Notes: generated by a model not told the origin, from the letters alone. Shown: positions 27,604-37,020, counted from the stretch's first letter. The stretch: 64,000 nucleotides of DNA from Synechococcus sp. RSCCF101 (GCF_008807075.1 NZ_CP035632.1:744001-808000), one strand, 5' to 3'. Program-made: numbers and translations.

Positions 27604-27708
27604 ATGAGCCGCAACGAGTCCCTGCCCCAGCCCAGCAAGAAGAAGGGCTGCAAGAAGAGCAAGTGCTCCAAGTGGAAGGGCAGCTCCTGCCGCTGCGGGC
27701 GCGAGTGA
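27604..27708 (+). CDS. 34-residue Cys/Lys-rich peptide, possible metal-binding
   Basis: A complete small reading frame (ATG to TGA) that encodes 34 residues with ten lysine or arginine residues before the tail and four cysteines at 16, 21, 29 and 31 (C-x4-C-x7-C-x-C). The core reads KKGCKKSKCSKWKGSSCRCG. It lies 38 bp behind the Crp-type regulator gene. Composition and pattern suggest binding of Zn, Cu or Fe, but no family is recognised. Confidence 0.55.
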   Translation: MSRNESLPQPSKKKGCKKSKCSKWKGSSCRCGRE

Positions 27709-27730
27709 CACCACCGCTTACCCCTCACGC

Positions 27731-27760
27731 TCGCTGACGCCCGCTGACGCCCGCTGACGC
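27731..27760. repeat. 10-bp tandem repeat, three units
   Basis: CGCTGACGCC-type units occur three times in succession between the Cys-rich peptide and the next reading frame. Short slippage-type repeat with no assigned role. Confidence 0.8.
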
Positions 27761-27766
27761 CACACG

Positions 27767-28078
27767 ATGGAGACCCGCTCCGCTTCCTCACCCTCCACAG
27801 GCCCGGTGCTGATGGGCGATCTCATTCGCCACGGTCATCGGCTCCTGGGCCGTCAACGCCGCATCTCCCAACAGCTGGAGAGCAACTGCTGCCCGCAGCT
27901 GCGGAGCCGGCTGATCTGGGAGCAGTCCGAGATTCAGAGCCGCGTTGCCGGACTCCGATGCCTCTTCAACACCTCTCGGAATGGAGTCAGCCGGAACAGC
28001 TGGAGCAGTGCGGCACTGCTGAGTGAACTGCTGCGCCGCTGCGCAGAGGAGCCTCTGCGGACGCTCCGGCCGGACTGA
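27767..28078 (+). CDS. Possible small basic protein, unknown
   Basis: A 103-residue frame rich in Arg, Ser and Leu, with two helices suggested by LLGRQRRISQQLESNCCPQL and SSAALLSELLRRCAEE. Four cysteines are present. It ends 40 bp before the convergent ferritin gene. No family recognised; the composition fits a real small protein less well than its neighbours. Confidence 0.45.
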   Translation: METRSASSPSTGPVLMGDLIRHGHRLLGRQRRISQQLESNCCPQLRSRLIWEQSEIQSRVAGLRCLFNTSRNGVSRNSWSSAALLSELLRRCAEEPLRTLRPD

Positions 28079-28118
28079 GCAGCCGACCGGAACCAGGCCA
28101 GGGGAAGCTCTACCGAAT

Positions 28119-28703
28119 TCAGCTGTCGGAATCGCCGGCCAGGCGATGCGGCGCATCGTGGCCTTCGCCCAGTTCCTGATCGATCAGCAGCAGGGCGGCG
28201 GGATTGCCGGCGGCGATACGGAGGCGGCCCAGCAGGTGGGCGGCATTGCCTTCCGAAGTGATCTGGTCCTCGATCAGGGGCTCAAGGAACACCGCGGTGC
28301 GGGTGTCACCGGCTTCCTCGGCCAGGCGGTGGATCTGCTGGAGGGAGCTGGTCACGTCGCGCTCCATGCCGAACACGGCCTCGAACACCGCCACCACGCT
28401 GGAGGCATCGCCCTGGAAGGGGGTCTGGCTGCCGAGGCGGAAGCTGGCGCCGCGGTCGTTCAGATAATCGATGAAGCGGCCGGCGTGCTCGCGCTCGGAA
28501 TCGGATTCGTTCTGAAGGAAACTGGCGAAACCACGCAGCTCACGCGAGGCGAAACGGCCGGAGAGCTCCCAGTAGTGATAGGAGGCCTGGGTCTCCAGAT
28601 GGAGGTGCTGCTGCAGCTGCTCAAGGATGCCGGCGTCCATCGGCTCGGCCACGCTGCGCTGGGGCAGATCGCTGAGCACCTGAGCGGTGGTTGTGGTGGT
28701 CAT
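28119..28703 (-). CDS. Bacterial ferritin (non-heme)
   Basis: A 194-residue ferritin that oxidises Fe(II) and stores iron inside a 24-subunit shell. Ferroxidase ligands are visible: the Glu in HLHLETQASYHYWELS, the NESDSEREHAGRFIDYL segment with E-x-x-H, and later Glu residues in the second helix pair (VFEAVFGMERDVTSS, LEPLIEDQ). The ATG at 28703 is preceded by AAGGAGG ten bases upstream, so the in-frame TTG at 28712 is not used. The neighbourhood with CobW and Crp-type genes suggests a metal-homeostasis group. Confidence 0.95.
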   Translation of the reverse strand: MTTTTTAQVLSDLPQRSVAEPMDAGILEQLQQHLHLETQASYHYWELSGRFASRELRGFASFLQNESDSEREHAGRFIDYLNDRGASFRLGSQTPFQGDASSVVAVFEAVFGMERDVTSSLQQIHRLAEEAGDTRTAVFLEPLIEDQITSEGNAAHLLGRLRIAAGNPAALLLIDQELGEGHDAPHRLAGDSDS

Positions 28704-28755
28704 CGTGTTCAAGCCTCCTTAACAGTTCCGCATGCTGGCCCACGCAGGGCCCGTA

Positions 28756-29646
28756 TCAAATGTTACGCGACCTGGCGCTGGCACTGAGGACGGTCGCCAG
28801 CAGCACCACCGCCGCACCGCTCACCATCCAGCCATCGATCGGTTCGGCGAACAGCCACACGCCCCAGAGGCTGGCGAACACCACCTGCACATAACTGATG
28901 GCGGTGGCCCGGGCCGCCGGCAGCAGCGTTAACCCCCGGGTGATCCACACCTGGCCCAGCTGGGTGAACACACCAACCCCCAGCAGCCAGAGCCAGTCGC
29001 TGCCGATCGGCATCACGAAGTTGCCCAGCACCGCCGGCAGCACGATCGGCACCGACACCAGCGGGAAATAGAACACGATCACCAGCGGGTGCTCGCTGCG
29101 GCCCAGATGGCGCACGCACACATAGGCCAGGCTGGTCATCAGGGCGCCGCCGAGGGCGATCGCCACGGAGAGGGGATCGAGACCCCGCGCCGCCGCGCCG
29201 CTCAGCCAGGAGGGCTCCACCACCAGCAGCACGCCCGTCCAGCCCAGCAGCACGGCCACGGCCAGCCGGCGGGCCACCTGCTCCTTCAGCAGCAGCCAGC
29301 CCATCACCGCCGTGAAGGTGGGATAGGTGTACTGGAGCACCGTGGCGGTGGCGAGCGGCAGGCGCGTGATCGCGGCGAAGACGCAGAGCAGGGCGCCGGT
29401 GCCCACCAGCCCGCGCAGCACCAGCCAGCCGCGCCGGTGGCCCCAGGGCCAAACGCCTTCACGTCGCAATAGCACGGCCGTGATCGCCAAGGTGATCAGG
29501 GAGCGGGCCAGCAGTACCTCGGCCACCGGAATCCGGCCGGCCAGCTGCTTCACGCACACGGTCATCAGGCTGAAGCTGAGGGCCGAGGCCACCACGAAGC
29601 GCTTCGAGCCGCCGGCCAGGGCGGCCGGTCCGAGGATGCCCTTCAC
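28756..29646 (-). CDS. EamA/DMT-superfamily transporter
   Basis: A 296-residue protein with ten hydrophobic segments arranged as two EamA repeats of five (residues about 18-145 and 155-290). The signature AVMGWLLLKEQ at the end of the first repeat and SLWGVWLFAEPIDGWMV at the end of the second are typical. Such proteins export metabolites or amino acids; the substrate is not known. It starts 4 bp after the end of the CHAT gene on the same strand, so cotranscription is likely. Confidence 0.9.
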   Translation of the reverse strand: MKGILGPAALAGGSKRFVVASALSFSLMTVCVKQLAGRIPVAEVLLARSLITLAITAVLLRREGVWPWGHRRGWLVLRGLVGTGALLCVFAAITRLPLATATVLQYTYPTFTAVMGWLLLKEQVARRLAVAVLLGWTGVLLVVEPSWLSGAAARGLDPLSVAIALGGALMTSLAYVCVRHLGRSEHPLVIVFYFPLVSVPIVLPAVLGNFVMPIGSDWLWLLGVGVFTQLGQVWITRGLTLLPAARATAISYVQVVFASLWGVWLFAEPIDGWMVSGAAVVLLATVLSASARSRNI

Positions 29647-29650
29647 GACC

Positions 29651-32600
29651 TCAGCGCCATCGGCCGTGCAGATGGAAGGCCGCCCAGTGGTAGGGCGCCC
29701 GCCAGCGCGGGGTGCGCATCAACTCGAGCTGGGCCTGGCGCAGGGCGGCATCCAGTGGCAGGCCAGCATCGATCCAGTGGCGGTAGAAGGCCGCCATCAG
29801 GGCGGCGGTGCTGCGGTCGTCGACGCTCCACAGGCTCGAGAGCACGGTGCGGGCCCCCGCCAGCATGAAGGCCCGGCTGAGGCTGAGGGGCCCCTCCCCC
29901 TCCAGCTGGCGGCCCAGGGCGGTGTCGCAGGCGCTGAGCACCACCAGCTCGGAGTCGAGCTCCAGATCCAGGATCTCCTGCAGGTAGAGGAAATCCACCG
30001 CCGGGTCGGCCACTCCGGCCGGGCTGCGCTCGGCGGCGAGCACGATGCCGGAGAAGTCGGGCCGGCGGGCATTCACGCAGGCGTGGGTGGCGAAGTGGAG
30101 CACCGGGAAGCGGGCCGGATCGAGGGCCAGCAGACGAGCGGCGGTGGCCTCGGCGCCGCGGGCCACCACCCGATCGGCCTCGCTCACCACCTGAGCGATG
30201 GCCTCCAGCTCCCGGCCGGTACCCGGCAGGGGCTGCCACGCCAGGCTGCAATTGCGCCGGCTCGGGCCGGCCCTGAGCTCACCGTGGGGGCGCCCCGCCC
30301 CCAGATCCGGATCGGCCACGATCAGCATCGGCAGCCGGCCATCGCCGCCGGCATCCGGCGGGGCTGAGGCCGGGCGATCCAGCACCGCCTGCACCGAGGG
30401 AAGGTGAGCGAGGGAGAAGCGGGCCAGCAACGGCTCGCCGCTGGCCGGATCCTCCAGCGCAGCGAAGGGCAGCACCTGCAGCGCACCGTCGGGCACCAGG
30501 ATCAGGCGGCGGGTGTCCGCCGGCAGATCGGCCGGGCCGATCAGCAGCGCGTGCAGCCGGCTGAGCAGGGCGGCATCGGGGAGCCCGAGCAGGGATCGGC
30601 GCAGGGCCTGCACCTGCTCGCTGATCTCGGGGCCCGGCGGCAGCGCATGGACCGCCAGGCCGTCGCGGTCCACCACCCAGAGCGTGCTGCGCTCGGGGCC
30701 GAGGTTGTATTGCAGCAGCACGTCGCCCTCCTGCAGCAACTCGCGGCGCAGCCGCTCGATCAGGCGGCGGGCCTGCTCGAGGCTGGGCACGGGGCTGCCG
30801 GGAACCGGCACGGCCGCGCCCGCCAGTCCGTGCAGCTCCTGCTGCAGCACCAGATCGGCATCCATTAGCGCCTGGCGCCTGGCGGCGCTGACCTCGGACG
30901 GCGGCCCCAGGGCCCTCAGCTCCCGTTCGATGGCGCGGCGCCGCTGGCGCTGTTCGCGGCCGGGGCGGTCGCCCTGGCGGGCGAGGCCATCGCGCAGGCC
31001 CCGGGCGCGGGACTGCTCCTGCACGGCATAGGCCCGCAGGGCATGGCCGGCGCCGGGCTCCAGCCGGTGCAGCTCCATCAGCAGATCGATCAGGGCATCG
31101 ATGTGCTCATGGGCCGAGGCCAGGAAGGAGGCCCGCAGATCGTCGTCGGCCAGGCGGCTGCGCAGGCCATCGATCAGGCGCACCGACTCGGCCAGATCGC
31201 TCAGAGCGGCCTGGTGATCCCCCAGGCGGCGGTGCAGCCGGCCGCGGTTCAGCAGCGTGGTGGCCATCCCCTCGGCATCGTCGACGCCGCGCTGCAGGGC
31301 GAGGGCGGCATCGAGCGGTTCGAGGCCCCGGCGGGGTGTGGAGCCCACCGCCTCCAGATTGCCCAGGTTGTTGAGCGTCACGGCCTCACCGCGCCGGTCG
31401 CCCAGCTGCCGCTTGATCGCCAGGGCCTGGCGATAGGCGCGTCGAGCCGGCTCGGGGCGGCCGGCGAGCACGTGGGCCGCCCCGATGTTGTTGAGGGCAC
31501 GGGCCAGGCCGTCGCGATCGCCGCTGGCGCGGTGCATGGCCTCGGCGGCCCGCAGAGGGACCAGGGCCTGCTCCGGCCGGCCCCGCCGGTTGAGCAGGCT
31601 GCCGAGATTGTTCCGGCTCACCGCGATGCCGGACGGGGAGTCGAGCTCCCTGTAGGCGGCCAGGGCCCGGCGCAGCTGCAACTCCGCCTGCTCGCCCTCC
31701 CCCACGCTCTCGTACACGGCGCCGAGATTGCCGCTCACCACCGCCTCGCCGAGGGGATCGCCGATGCGGCGCAGGATGGCGACGGCCGCCCGCAGCGACT
31801 CCAGAGCGGCCTGAAACTCGCCCACCGTCTCCTCGAGCGAGGCCCGGTTGATCAGCGCGGCAGCCTCCGCCGCCGGGTGGGCCGTGTCCCGCGCGATCGC
31901 CAGGGCCCGCTCGAAGCTGGAGCGGGCCTGCCGGGGGCGGCCCTGCTGCAGCTGCAGCAGGCCGAGGTTGGAGAGCAGCACCGCCTCGCCGCGGCGATCG
32001 CCGATGCGGCGGCGGATCGCCAGCGAGTCCTCCAGAAGCGCCCGGGCCTGGGCAGGCTGGCCGAGATCGTCATGCAAGGCGGCCAGGTTGGCCAGGCTCA
32101 CCGCCAGGCCCTCTGGGGCACCGGCCTGGCGCTGGATCACCAGGGCCCGCTCCAGCAGGGCCTGGGCCTCCGCCAACCGTCCGAGCCGTTTCTCCAGCAG
32201 GGCCAGATTGCTGAGGACGGTGGCCTCGCCGAGGGGATCGCCCCGTTGCCGCCGCAGCTCAAGACTGCGGCCGTAGGCGGAGCGCGCCGCGGCCCCATCC
32301 CCCAGGTCATCGAGGATGGCGCCGATGTTGTTCCAGCTCAGGGCTTCACCGGCCGCATCCGCCGACTGCTGACGGATCGCCAGAACCCTTCGGTGCAGCG
32401 CCAGGGCCCGGCGCCGCTCGCCCATGCCCTCGAGCACCACCGCCATGTTGTTGAGGCTGGTGGCCTCGCCCGCCCGGTTCTGCAACTGCCGGTGCAGGCT
32501 GCGCGACTGCTCCAGCAGCTCCAGGGCCTGCTCCATCTCCCCCAGTTCGGACGCCAGCTGGCCCAGGTTGCTGAGCACCACGGCCTCCCCCGGGCGATCG

Positions 32601-33022
32601 CCGGCGGCGCGATGCAGCTCCAGCGCCCGGCGGTAGCGCTCGCCGGCCCGGGGTTTCTCCCCGAGCAGGGAGTGGGCATTGCCCATCAGGGTGTGGATCA
32701 GGCCCAGCCGGCTGGGATCCGCCTCGGGCCCCAGGCGCTGGAGCAGGGCCTGCCAGAGGGTGATCGCCTGCCGCCAGCCGGCGGCCGTTCCAAGCCGGAA
32801 GGCGGCCACCGCAGCCGCGTCCAGCTGCTCGGGCGAGGCGGCTCCGTCGGCTGCCGGCAGCGGGCTGGCCGGGCCGGACTCGGCCGCCGCCGCCGGCAGG
32901 CTGCGGCCCGGCAGCAGCAGCGAGACCAGCAGGGAAAGCGTGAGGCAGGCATCTCGACACCAGATGTAGTGTGAAGACCGCAGCCGGCCGCCGCGTCGTC
33001 CATGGGCCAGCCCCGCCTCCAC
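29651..33022 (-). CDS. Secreted TPR-CHAT domain protein
   Basis: A large protein with a signal-type segment (LTLSLLVSLLLPGRSLPAAAA), then at least 14 TPR-like repeats of about 40 residues with the pattern GD-x-x-GEA-x-x-LxNLG, a linker helix region, and a C-terminal CHAT domain, a caspase-like peptidase fold. The CHAT dyad is visible: His in LHFATHACVN and Cys in LSACDTALG (about residues 980 and 1031). In other bacteria such proteins act as proteases in signalling or defence. The start is uncertain: no ATG exists, and a GTG at 33020-33022 is assumed, which overlaps dnaG by 21 bp. The length would be 1,123 residues. Confidence 0.88.
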   Translation of the reverse strand: MEAGLAHGRRGGRLRSSHYIWCRDACLTLSLLVSLLLPGRSLPAAAAESGPASPLPAADGAASPEQLDAAAVAAFRLGTAAGWRQAITLWQALLQRLGPEADPSRLGLIHTLMGNAHSLLGEKPRAGERYRRALELHRAAGDRPGEAVVLSNLGQLASELGEMEQALELLEQSRSLHRQLQNRAGEATSLNNMAVVLEGMGERRRALALHRRVLAIRQQSADAAGEALSWNNIGAILDDLGDGAAARSAYGRSLELRRQRGDPLGEATVLSNLALLEKRLGRLAEAQALLERALVIQRQAGAPEGLAVSLANLAALHDDLGQPAQARALLEDSLAIRRRIGDRRGEAVLLSNLGLLQLQQGRPRQARSSFERALAIARDTAHPAAEAAALINRASLEETVGEFQAALESLRAAVAILRRIGDPLGEAVVSGNLGAVYESVGEGEQAELQLRRALAAYRELDSPSGIAVSRNNLGSLLNRRGRPEQALVPLRAAEAMHRASGDRDGLARALNNIGAAHVLAGRPEPARRAYRQALAIKRQLGDRRGEAVTLNNLGNLEAVGSTPRRGLEPLDAALALQRGVDDAEGMATTLLNRGRLHRRLGDHQAALSDLAESVRLIDGLRSRLADDDLRASFLASAHEHIDALIDLLMELHRLEPGAGHALRAYAVQEQSRARGLRDGLARQGDRPGREQRQRRRAIERELRALGPPSEVSAARRQALMDADLVLQQELHGLAGAAVPVPGSPVPSLEQARRLIERLRRELLQEGDVLLQYNLGPERSTLWVVDRDGLAVHALPPGPEISEQVQALRRSLLGLPDAALLSRLHALLIGPADLPADTRRLILVPDGALQVLPFAALEDPASGEPLLARFSLAHLPSVQAVLDRPASAPPDAGGDGRLPMLIVADPDLGAGRPHGELRAGPSRRNCSLAWQPLPGTGRELEAIAQVVSEADRVVARGAEATAARLLALDPARFPVLHFATHACVNARRPDFSGIVLAAERSPAGVADPAVDFLYLQEILDLELDSELVVLSACDTALGRQLEGEGPLSLSRAFMLAGARTVLSSLWSVDDRSTAALMAAFYRHWIDAGLPLDAALRQAQLELMRTPRWRAPYHWAAFHLHGRWR

Positions 33023-35092
33023 CCGCGCACGATCGAGGCGGTCAAGGACCGGGCCGACATCGTGGATGTGGTGGGCGACCACGTGGTGCTGCAGAAGAAG
33101 GGCCGGGAGTTCGTGGGGATCTGCCCCTTCCACGACGACAGCAAACCGTCGATGACGGTGTCTCCCGCCAAGCAGTTCTACTACTGCTTCTCCTGCGGTG
33201 CCGGCGGCAACGCCATCAAGTTCCTGATGGAGTTCCAGCGCCAGAACTTCTCCGAGGTGGTGCTCGATCTGGCGCGGCGCTACCAGGTGCCGGTGGAGAC
33301 GGTGGAGGGGCCCCAGCAGGAGCGGCTGCGGCAGCAGCTCTCCCGCCGCGAGCAACTGCACCGGGTGCTCGATCTGGCCAGCGGCTGGTTCCGGCAGCAG
33401 CTCCAGAGCGAGGCCGGGCGCGGCGCCCTGGGCTATCTGCGCGACACGCGCGGCCTGAGCGCGGCCACGATCGAGCGCTTCCAGCTCGGCTATGCGCCCG
33501 AGCGCTGGGATGGCCTGCTCGACCATCTGCAGCGGGTGGAGCGGATCCGCCCCGAGCTGCTGGAGGCGGCCGGGCTGGTGGTGGCCCGCAAGGGAGGCAA
33601 CGGCTTCTACGACCGCTTCCGCCATCGGGTGATGGTGCCGATCCGCAACCGTCAGGGCCGGGTGATCGCCTTCGGCGGCCGCAGCCTCGATGGCGGCGAA
33701 CCCAAATACCTCAACTCGCCCGAAACCGAACTGTTCGAGAAGGGCCGCCATCTGTTCGGGCTCGACCTGGCGGCGTCGGCGATCCGCAAGGCGGACCGGG
33801 CCGTGGTGGTGGAGGGTTACTTCGATGTGATCGCCCTGCACGCCGCCGGCATCGAGAACGCCGTGGCCGCTCTCGGCACGGCCCTGAACGCCGGACAGAT
33901 CACCCAGCTCTGCCGCTGCTGCGAGAGCAAGCGGATCGTGCTCAACTTCGATGCCGACGGCGCCGGCGTGCGCGCGGCCCAGCGGGCCATCGGCGAGGTG
34001 GAGCAGCTGGCCCTGCAGGGGCAGCTGCAGCTGCGTGTGCTGCACCTGCCCTCCGGCAAGGACCCCGATGAGTTCCTGAAGGAGCGCACGCCCGAGGCCT
34101 ACAGGGCCCTGCTTGATCAGGCACCCCTCTGGCTCGACTGGCAGATCGAGACGATCCTGGAGGGCAAGGACCTGCGGCGGGCCGATCAGTTCCAGCAGGC
34201 GGTGGCCGACCTGGTGACCCTGCTCGGCCGCCTGCCGGCCAGCGCCGTGCGCAGCCACTACCTGCAGCAGGTGGCCGAACGGCTCAGCGGCGGCCAGGCC
34301 CGCCTGGCCCTGCAGCTGGAGCAGGACCTGCGCCAGCAGGTGAAGGGCCAGCGCTGGCACGGGCGCTCCCAGCGCTTCGATCAGCCCGGCGAGGCCGGGC
34401 AGCGCGAGCGGGCCGAAGCCCTGATCCTGCGGCTCTACCTGCACCACCCGCGGCTGCGGGGCACGATCCGCCACGAGCTGCACCAGCGCGATCTGGAGAA
34501 TTTCGCCCTGCAGCACCACCGCCGCCTCTGGGCGTCGCTGAGCGAACTGGAGGAGGAGCGGCTCGGGGTGGAGGCCCTGCAGGCGATCAGCCGGGGACAG
34601 GGCAGCGACGACCTCCTGGCGGAGTTCGATCTCGCCGCTGCCCTGAGCGACCAGCTGCTCAGCGACGATCCGGCCCTGCTGGATCGGCTGCAGGGGCTGC
34701 TGCTGCCCTCGGATCTGGATCGGCTGGCGCTGGCCGAACCGCTGCTGAGCCTGCAGGGGGCCACCGCCTCGCTGGAGCGGCAGCGCAGCCTGCGCCGCTG
34801 CCGCCACCTGCTCGAGGCCTGGAGCAGCCGGCGGCTGCAGACCCTGGAGACCTGCCTCGCCCAGCTGCTCGAGCAGCAGGATCCGTCCGCCCGATCAGAC
34901 GGCGCCATGGAGGACCAGGTGGAGCACCTGTTCCGCGACCTCAATCAGGACGTGCTCTCGTTCCAGGAGCTGTATTACAGCGAGCGGCGCCACATCGGCC
35001 ATCTCGACCGGCAGCGCTGCGCCGGCTTCAGCCGGCTGCCGGGCGGGGGCGAGCCTGTGCCGGCGCAGGAGCCGGCCGCGGCCGCCTCATGA
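33002..35092 (+). CDS. dnaG: DNA primase
   Basis: A 696-residue primase that makes RNA primers at the replication fork. The CHC2 zinc finger is visible (GICPFHDD at about 38-45 and QFYYCFSCGAGG at about 57-68). The TOPRIM domain shows VVVEGYFDVIALHAAGI near 265-281 and NFDADGAGVRAAQRAI near 316-331, with its acidic residues. A helicase-binding C-terminal region follows. It overlaps the divergent permease gene by 6 bp and the CHAT gene at its 5' end, both unusual crowding for a key gene. Confidence 0.97.
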   Translation: MGQPRLHPRTIEAVKDRADIVDVVGDHVVLQKKGREFVGICPFHDDSKPSMTVSPAKQFYYCFSCGAGGNAIKFLMEFQRQNFSEVVLDLARRYQVPVETVEGPQQERLRQQLSRREQLHRVLDLASGWFRQQLQSEAGRGALGYLRDTRGLSAATIERFQLGYAPERWDGLLDHLQRVERIRPELLEAAGLVVARKGGNGFYDRFRHRVMVPIRNRQGRVIAFGGRSLDGGEPKYLNSPETELFEKGRHLFGLDLAASAIRKADRAVVVEGYFDVIALHAAGIENAVAALGTALNAGQITQLCRCCESKRIVLNFDADGAGVRAAQRAIGEVEQLALQGQLQLRVLHLPSGKDPDEFLKERTPEAYRALLDQAPLWLDWQIETILEGKDLRRADQFQQAVADLVTLLGRLPASAVRSHYLQQVAERLSGGQARLALQLEQDLRQQVKGQRWHGRSQRFDQPGEAGQRERAEALILRLYLHHPRLRGTIRHELHQRDLENFALQHHRRLWASLSELEEERLGVEALQAISRGQGSDDLLAEFDLAAALSDQLLSDDPALLDRLQGLLLPSDLDRLALAEPLLSLQGATASLERQRSLRRCRHLLEAWSSRRLQTLETCLAQLLEQQDPSARSDGAMEDQVEHLFRDLNQDVLSFQELYYSERRHIGHLDRQRCAGFSRLPGGGEPVPAQEPAAAAS

Positions 35093-35884
35093 GGTCGTCG
35101 GCAGCGGCCGCTTGAAGACAAGCAAACCCAGGCAGAGCACACCGATCAGGGCGCCCGGCGGCGCATCCACCAGAACGGCCGCCAGCAGGCCGCCCACACC
35201 GAGCAGCAGGCCGGTGGCGGCGGCCCGCAGCATCAGCCGCTGCAGGCTGCGGCTGGCCTCGATGTGCATCAGCACAGGCGCACAGAGCAGGGCGATCACC
35301 AGCACCACCCCCACCGCCGCCATCGAGCTGATCACCACCAGGCCCGTGGTGAAGGTGAGCACGAGCTTGAGGCGCCGCACCGGCAGGCGGGCGGCCTCGG
35401 CCCCGGCCGCATCCACCCCCACGAAGACCAGATTGCGGTAGGAGCTCAGCACCAGCACCGCGAGGACCGCGGCGGCGACCAGCATCCGCACCAGATCGGC
35501 CGGGCCCACCGCGAGAAGATCCCCGAAGAGCAGGGCCTCCAGGTCGATCCGCAGCTGCAGCAGGGGGGCCAACAGCACTCCGAGGGCCAGAAAACCCGCC
35601 AACACGGTGTTGAGCACGCTCTCCTCACGGCCGGAGCAGCGGTGGCTGAGGACCTCGGCCAAGAGGGAGCCCAGCAGACCGCTGATGAGCCCGCCCAGGA
35701 TCGGATCCAGGCCCAGAGCCAGGGCGAGCACCAGGCCGGGCAGCACAGCGTGAGCCATCAGGTTGGCCTGGAGCACACGCCGTTGCGTCACCAGCAACGC
35801 CCCGGTGGCGGGGCAGACCAGGCCCACCAGCACCACCATCAGCAGCGGCGTCAGCCACCAGATCTCGGCATCCACCGCTGTCAT
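35087..35884 (-). CDS. Zinc/manganese ABC transporter permease (ZnuB-type), copy 1
   Basis: A 265-residue inner-membrane permease with eight to nine helices. Motifs are QRRVLQANLMAHAVLPGLVLA and ALLFGDLLAVGPADL near 130-145, both shared with the second permease at 39,435. The start is the ATG at 35884, which restores the usual family N-terminus. It is divergent from znuA across a Zur-like palindrome, so zinc-responsive control of both sides is likely. Confidence 0.9.
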   Translation of the reverse strand: MTAVDAEIWWLTPLLMVVLVGLVCPATGALLVTQRRVLQANLMAHAVLPGLVLALALGLDPILGGLISGLLGSLLAEVLSHRCSGREESVLNTVLAGFLALGVLLAPLLQLRIDLEALLFGDLLAVGPADLVRMLVAAAVLAVLVLSSYRNLVFVGVDAAGAEAARLPVRRLKLVLTFTTGLVVISSMAAVGVVLVIALLCAPVLMHIEASRSLQRLMLRAAATGLLLGVGGLLAAVLVDAPPGALIGVLCLGLLVFKRPLPTTS

Positions 35885-36000
35885 CCCACCACTCCGAACG
35901 CGGTGGCCCGATCCGGATTCATGGCGGTGTGGCAACGGGAGTGGTCACGGATTGTGACTGGCGTGGAGCCAAGCGAAGACAAATCCGGGGAGCTCCCAAC

Positions 36001-36018
36001 AATGAGAACGATTCTCTT
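36001..36018. promoter_or_regulatory. Zur/Fur-type palindrome in front of znuA
   Basis: AATGAGAACGATTCTCTT holds the inverted repeat GAGAA-CGA-TTCTC. It lies 9 bp before the znuA start and about 120 bp before the divergent permease gene, the expected place for a Zur operator; zur is encoded in the same locus. The match to cyanobacterial Zur boxes is from memory. Confidence 0.6.
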
Positions 36019-36027
36019 TCATGGCCT

Positions 36028-36966
36028 GTGCTGCGGCTCCCGTTCCGATCCGTCCTTGCGCTGTGCGCCGCTGGTCTTGCAGCGGCACCCCTCGTCCTGG
36101 CCCCTGCCGGGGTGCAGGCCCAGGCCGGCAAACCCACCGTGGTGGCCGTGGACGGGGTGCTCTGCGACCTCACCCGCACCCTGGCCGGCTCCTCCGCCTC
36201 GGTGATCTGCCTGATCCCGGCCGGCGCCGACCCCCACACCTTCCGCTTCCGCGGCAGCGATCGCCGGGCCCTGTCCAGGGCCGATCTGGTGCTGCACAAC
36301 GGCTTCAAGCTCTCGCCGGCCGCGATGAAGCTCGAGGGCAACCCGAAGGTCGTGGCCGTGGCGGAGCTGGCGATGCCCAACTACGACGGCGCCGATCCGC
36401 ACGTCTGGCACGATCCGGCCAACACCGCCGCCATGGCCGAGGTGGTGACCGCACGCCTGCAGAGCGTGCTGCCGGCTTCGGAACACGCGGGTCTCCAGGC
36501 GCGAGGCCGCAAGGCGAACGCGGTGCTCTCTCAACTGGGCAGCTGGGGCGGCAGCCAGTTCGGCACCCTGGCGCAGCCCCAGCGCGTGCTGGTGAGTGAG
36601 CACCAGGCCTACAGCCACCTGGCCGATCGCTACGACATCACCCAGATCACCATGCTGGACAGCTTCACCAGCAAGGGTGTGTTGCGGCCCTCCAGCCTGA
36701 GGGCGATCACCTCGGCGGTGAAGGCCTCCGGCGCCAAAACGCTGTTTCCGGAATCGCTGCCGGCCAACAAGACCCTGCGCCGCATCAGCCGCAGCACCGG
36801 CATACCGGTCAACGACACGCCGCTCTATCCGGAAGGACTCGGCCCGGATCGCTCCACGGTGTCCACCGCGACCTGGAACATCTGCACCGTGGTGAAGGGC
36901 CAGGGCGGCCAGTGCGATCAGACCAAGGCCGATGCCCTGGAGTCGCAGTGGGACGCAATCCGCTGA
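36028..36966 (+). CDS. znuA: Zinc ABC transporter substrate-binding protein
   Basis: A 312-residue periplasmic metal-binding protein. From the GTG at 36028 it has a good signal peptide (RSVLALCAAGLAAAPLVLAPAGVQA); an upstream ATG at 35929 would run through the Zur-like palindrome and lacks such a signal. Zinc ligands fit the cluster A-I pattern: ADPHTFRF, ADPHVWHD, a SEHQAYSHLADRY segment and a late LFPES. The usual His-rich loop is short. It feeds the ZnuB/ZnuC proteins encoded around it. Confidence 0.92.
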   Translation: MLRLPFRSVLALCAAGLAAAPLVLAPAGVQAQAGKPTVVAVDGVLCDLTRTLAGSSASVICLIPAGADPHTFRFRGSDRRALSRADLVLHNGFKLSPAAMKLEGNPKVVAVAELAMPNYDGADPHVWHDPANTAAMAEVVTARLQSVLPASEHAGLQARGRKANAVLSQLGSWGGSQFGTLAQPQRVLVSEHQAYSHLADRYDITQITMLDSFTSKGVLRPSSLRAITSAVKASGAKTLFPESLPANKTLRRISRSTGIPVNDTPLYPEGLGPDRSTVSTATWNICTVVKGQGGQCDQTKADALESQWDAIR

Positions 36967-37020
36967 TCAGACCGCTTCAACCAACCCCCTCCCCATCTGC
37001 TCCCTCGCTCCGCTGTTCTG

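Noticed and set aside
33023-34807. Upstream extension of the CHAT protein's frame through the opposite strand of dnaG, to 1,718 residues
   Set aside because: The added residues are a low-complexity shadow of dnaG codons with no domain, and the signal peptide would then be internal.
35929-36027. Start of znuA at the upstream ATG
   Set aside because: It would place the Zur-type palindrome inside the gene and give no signal peptide; the GTG at 36,028 gives a normal one.
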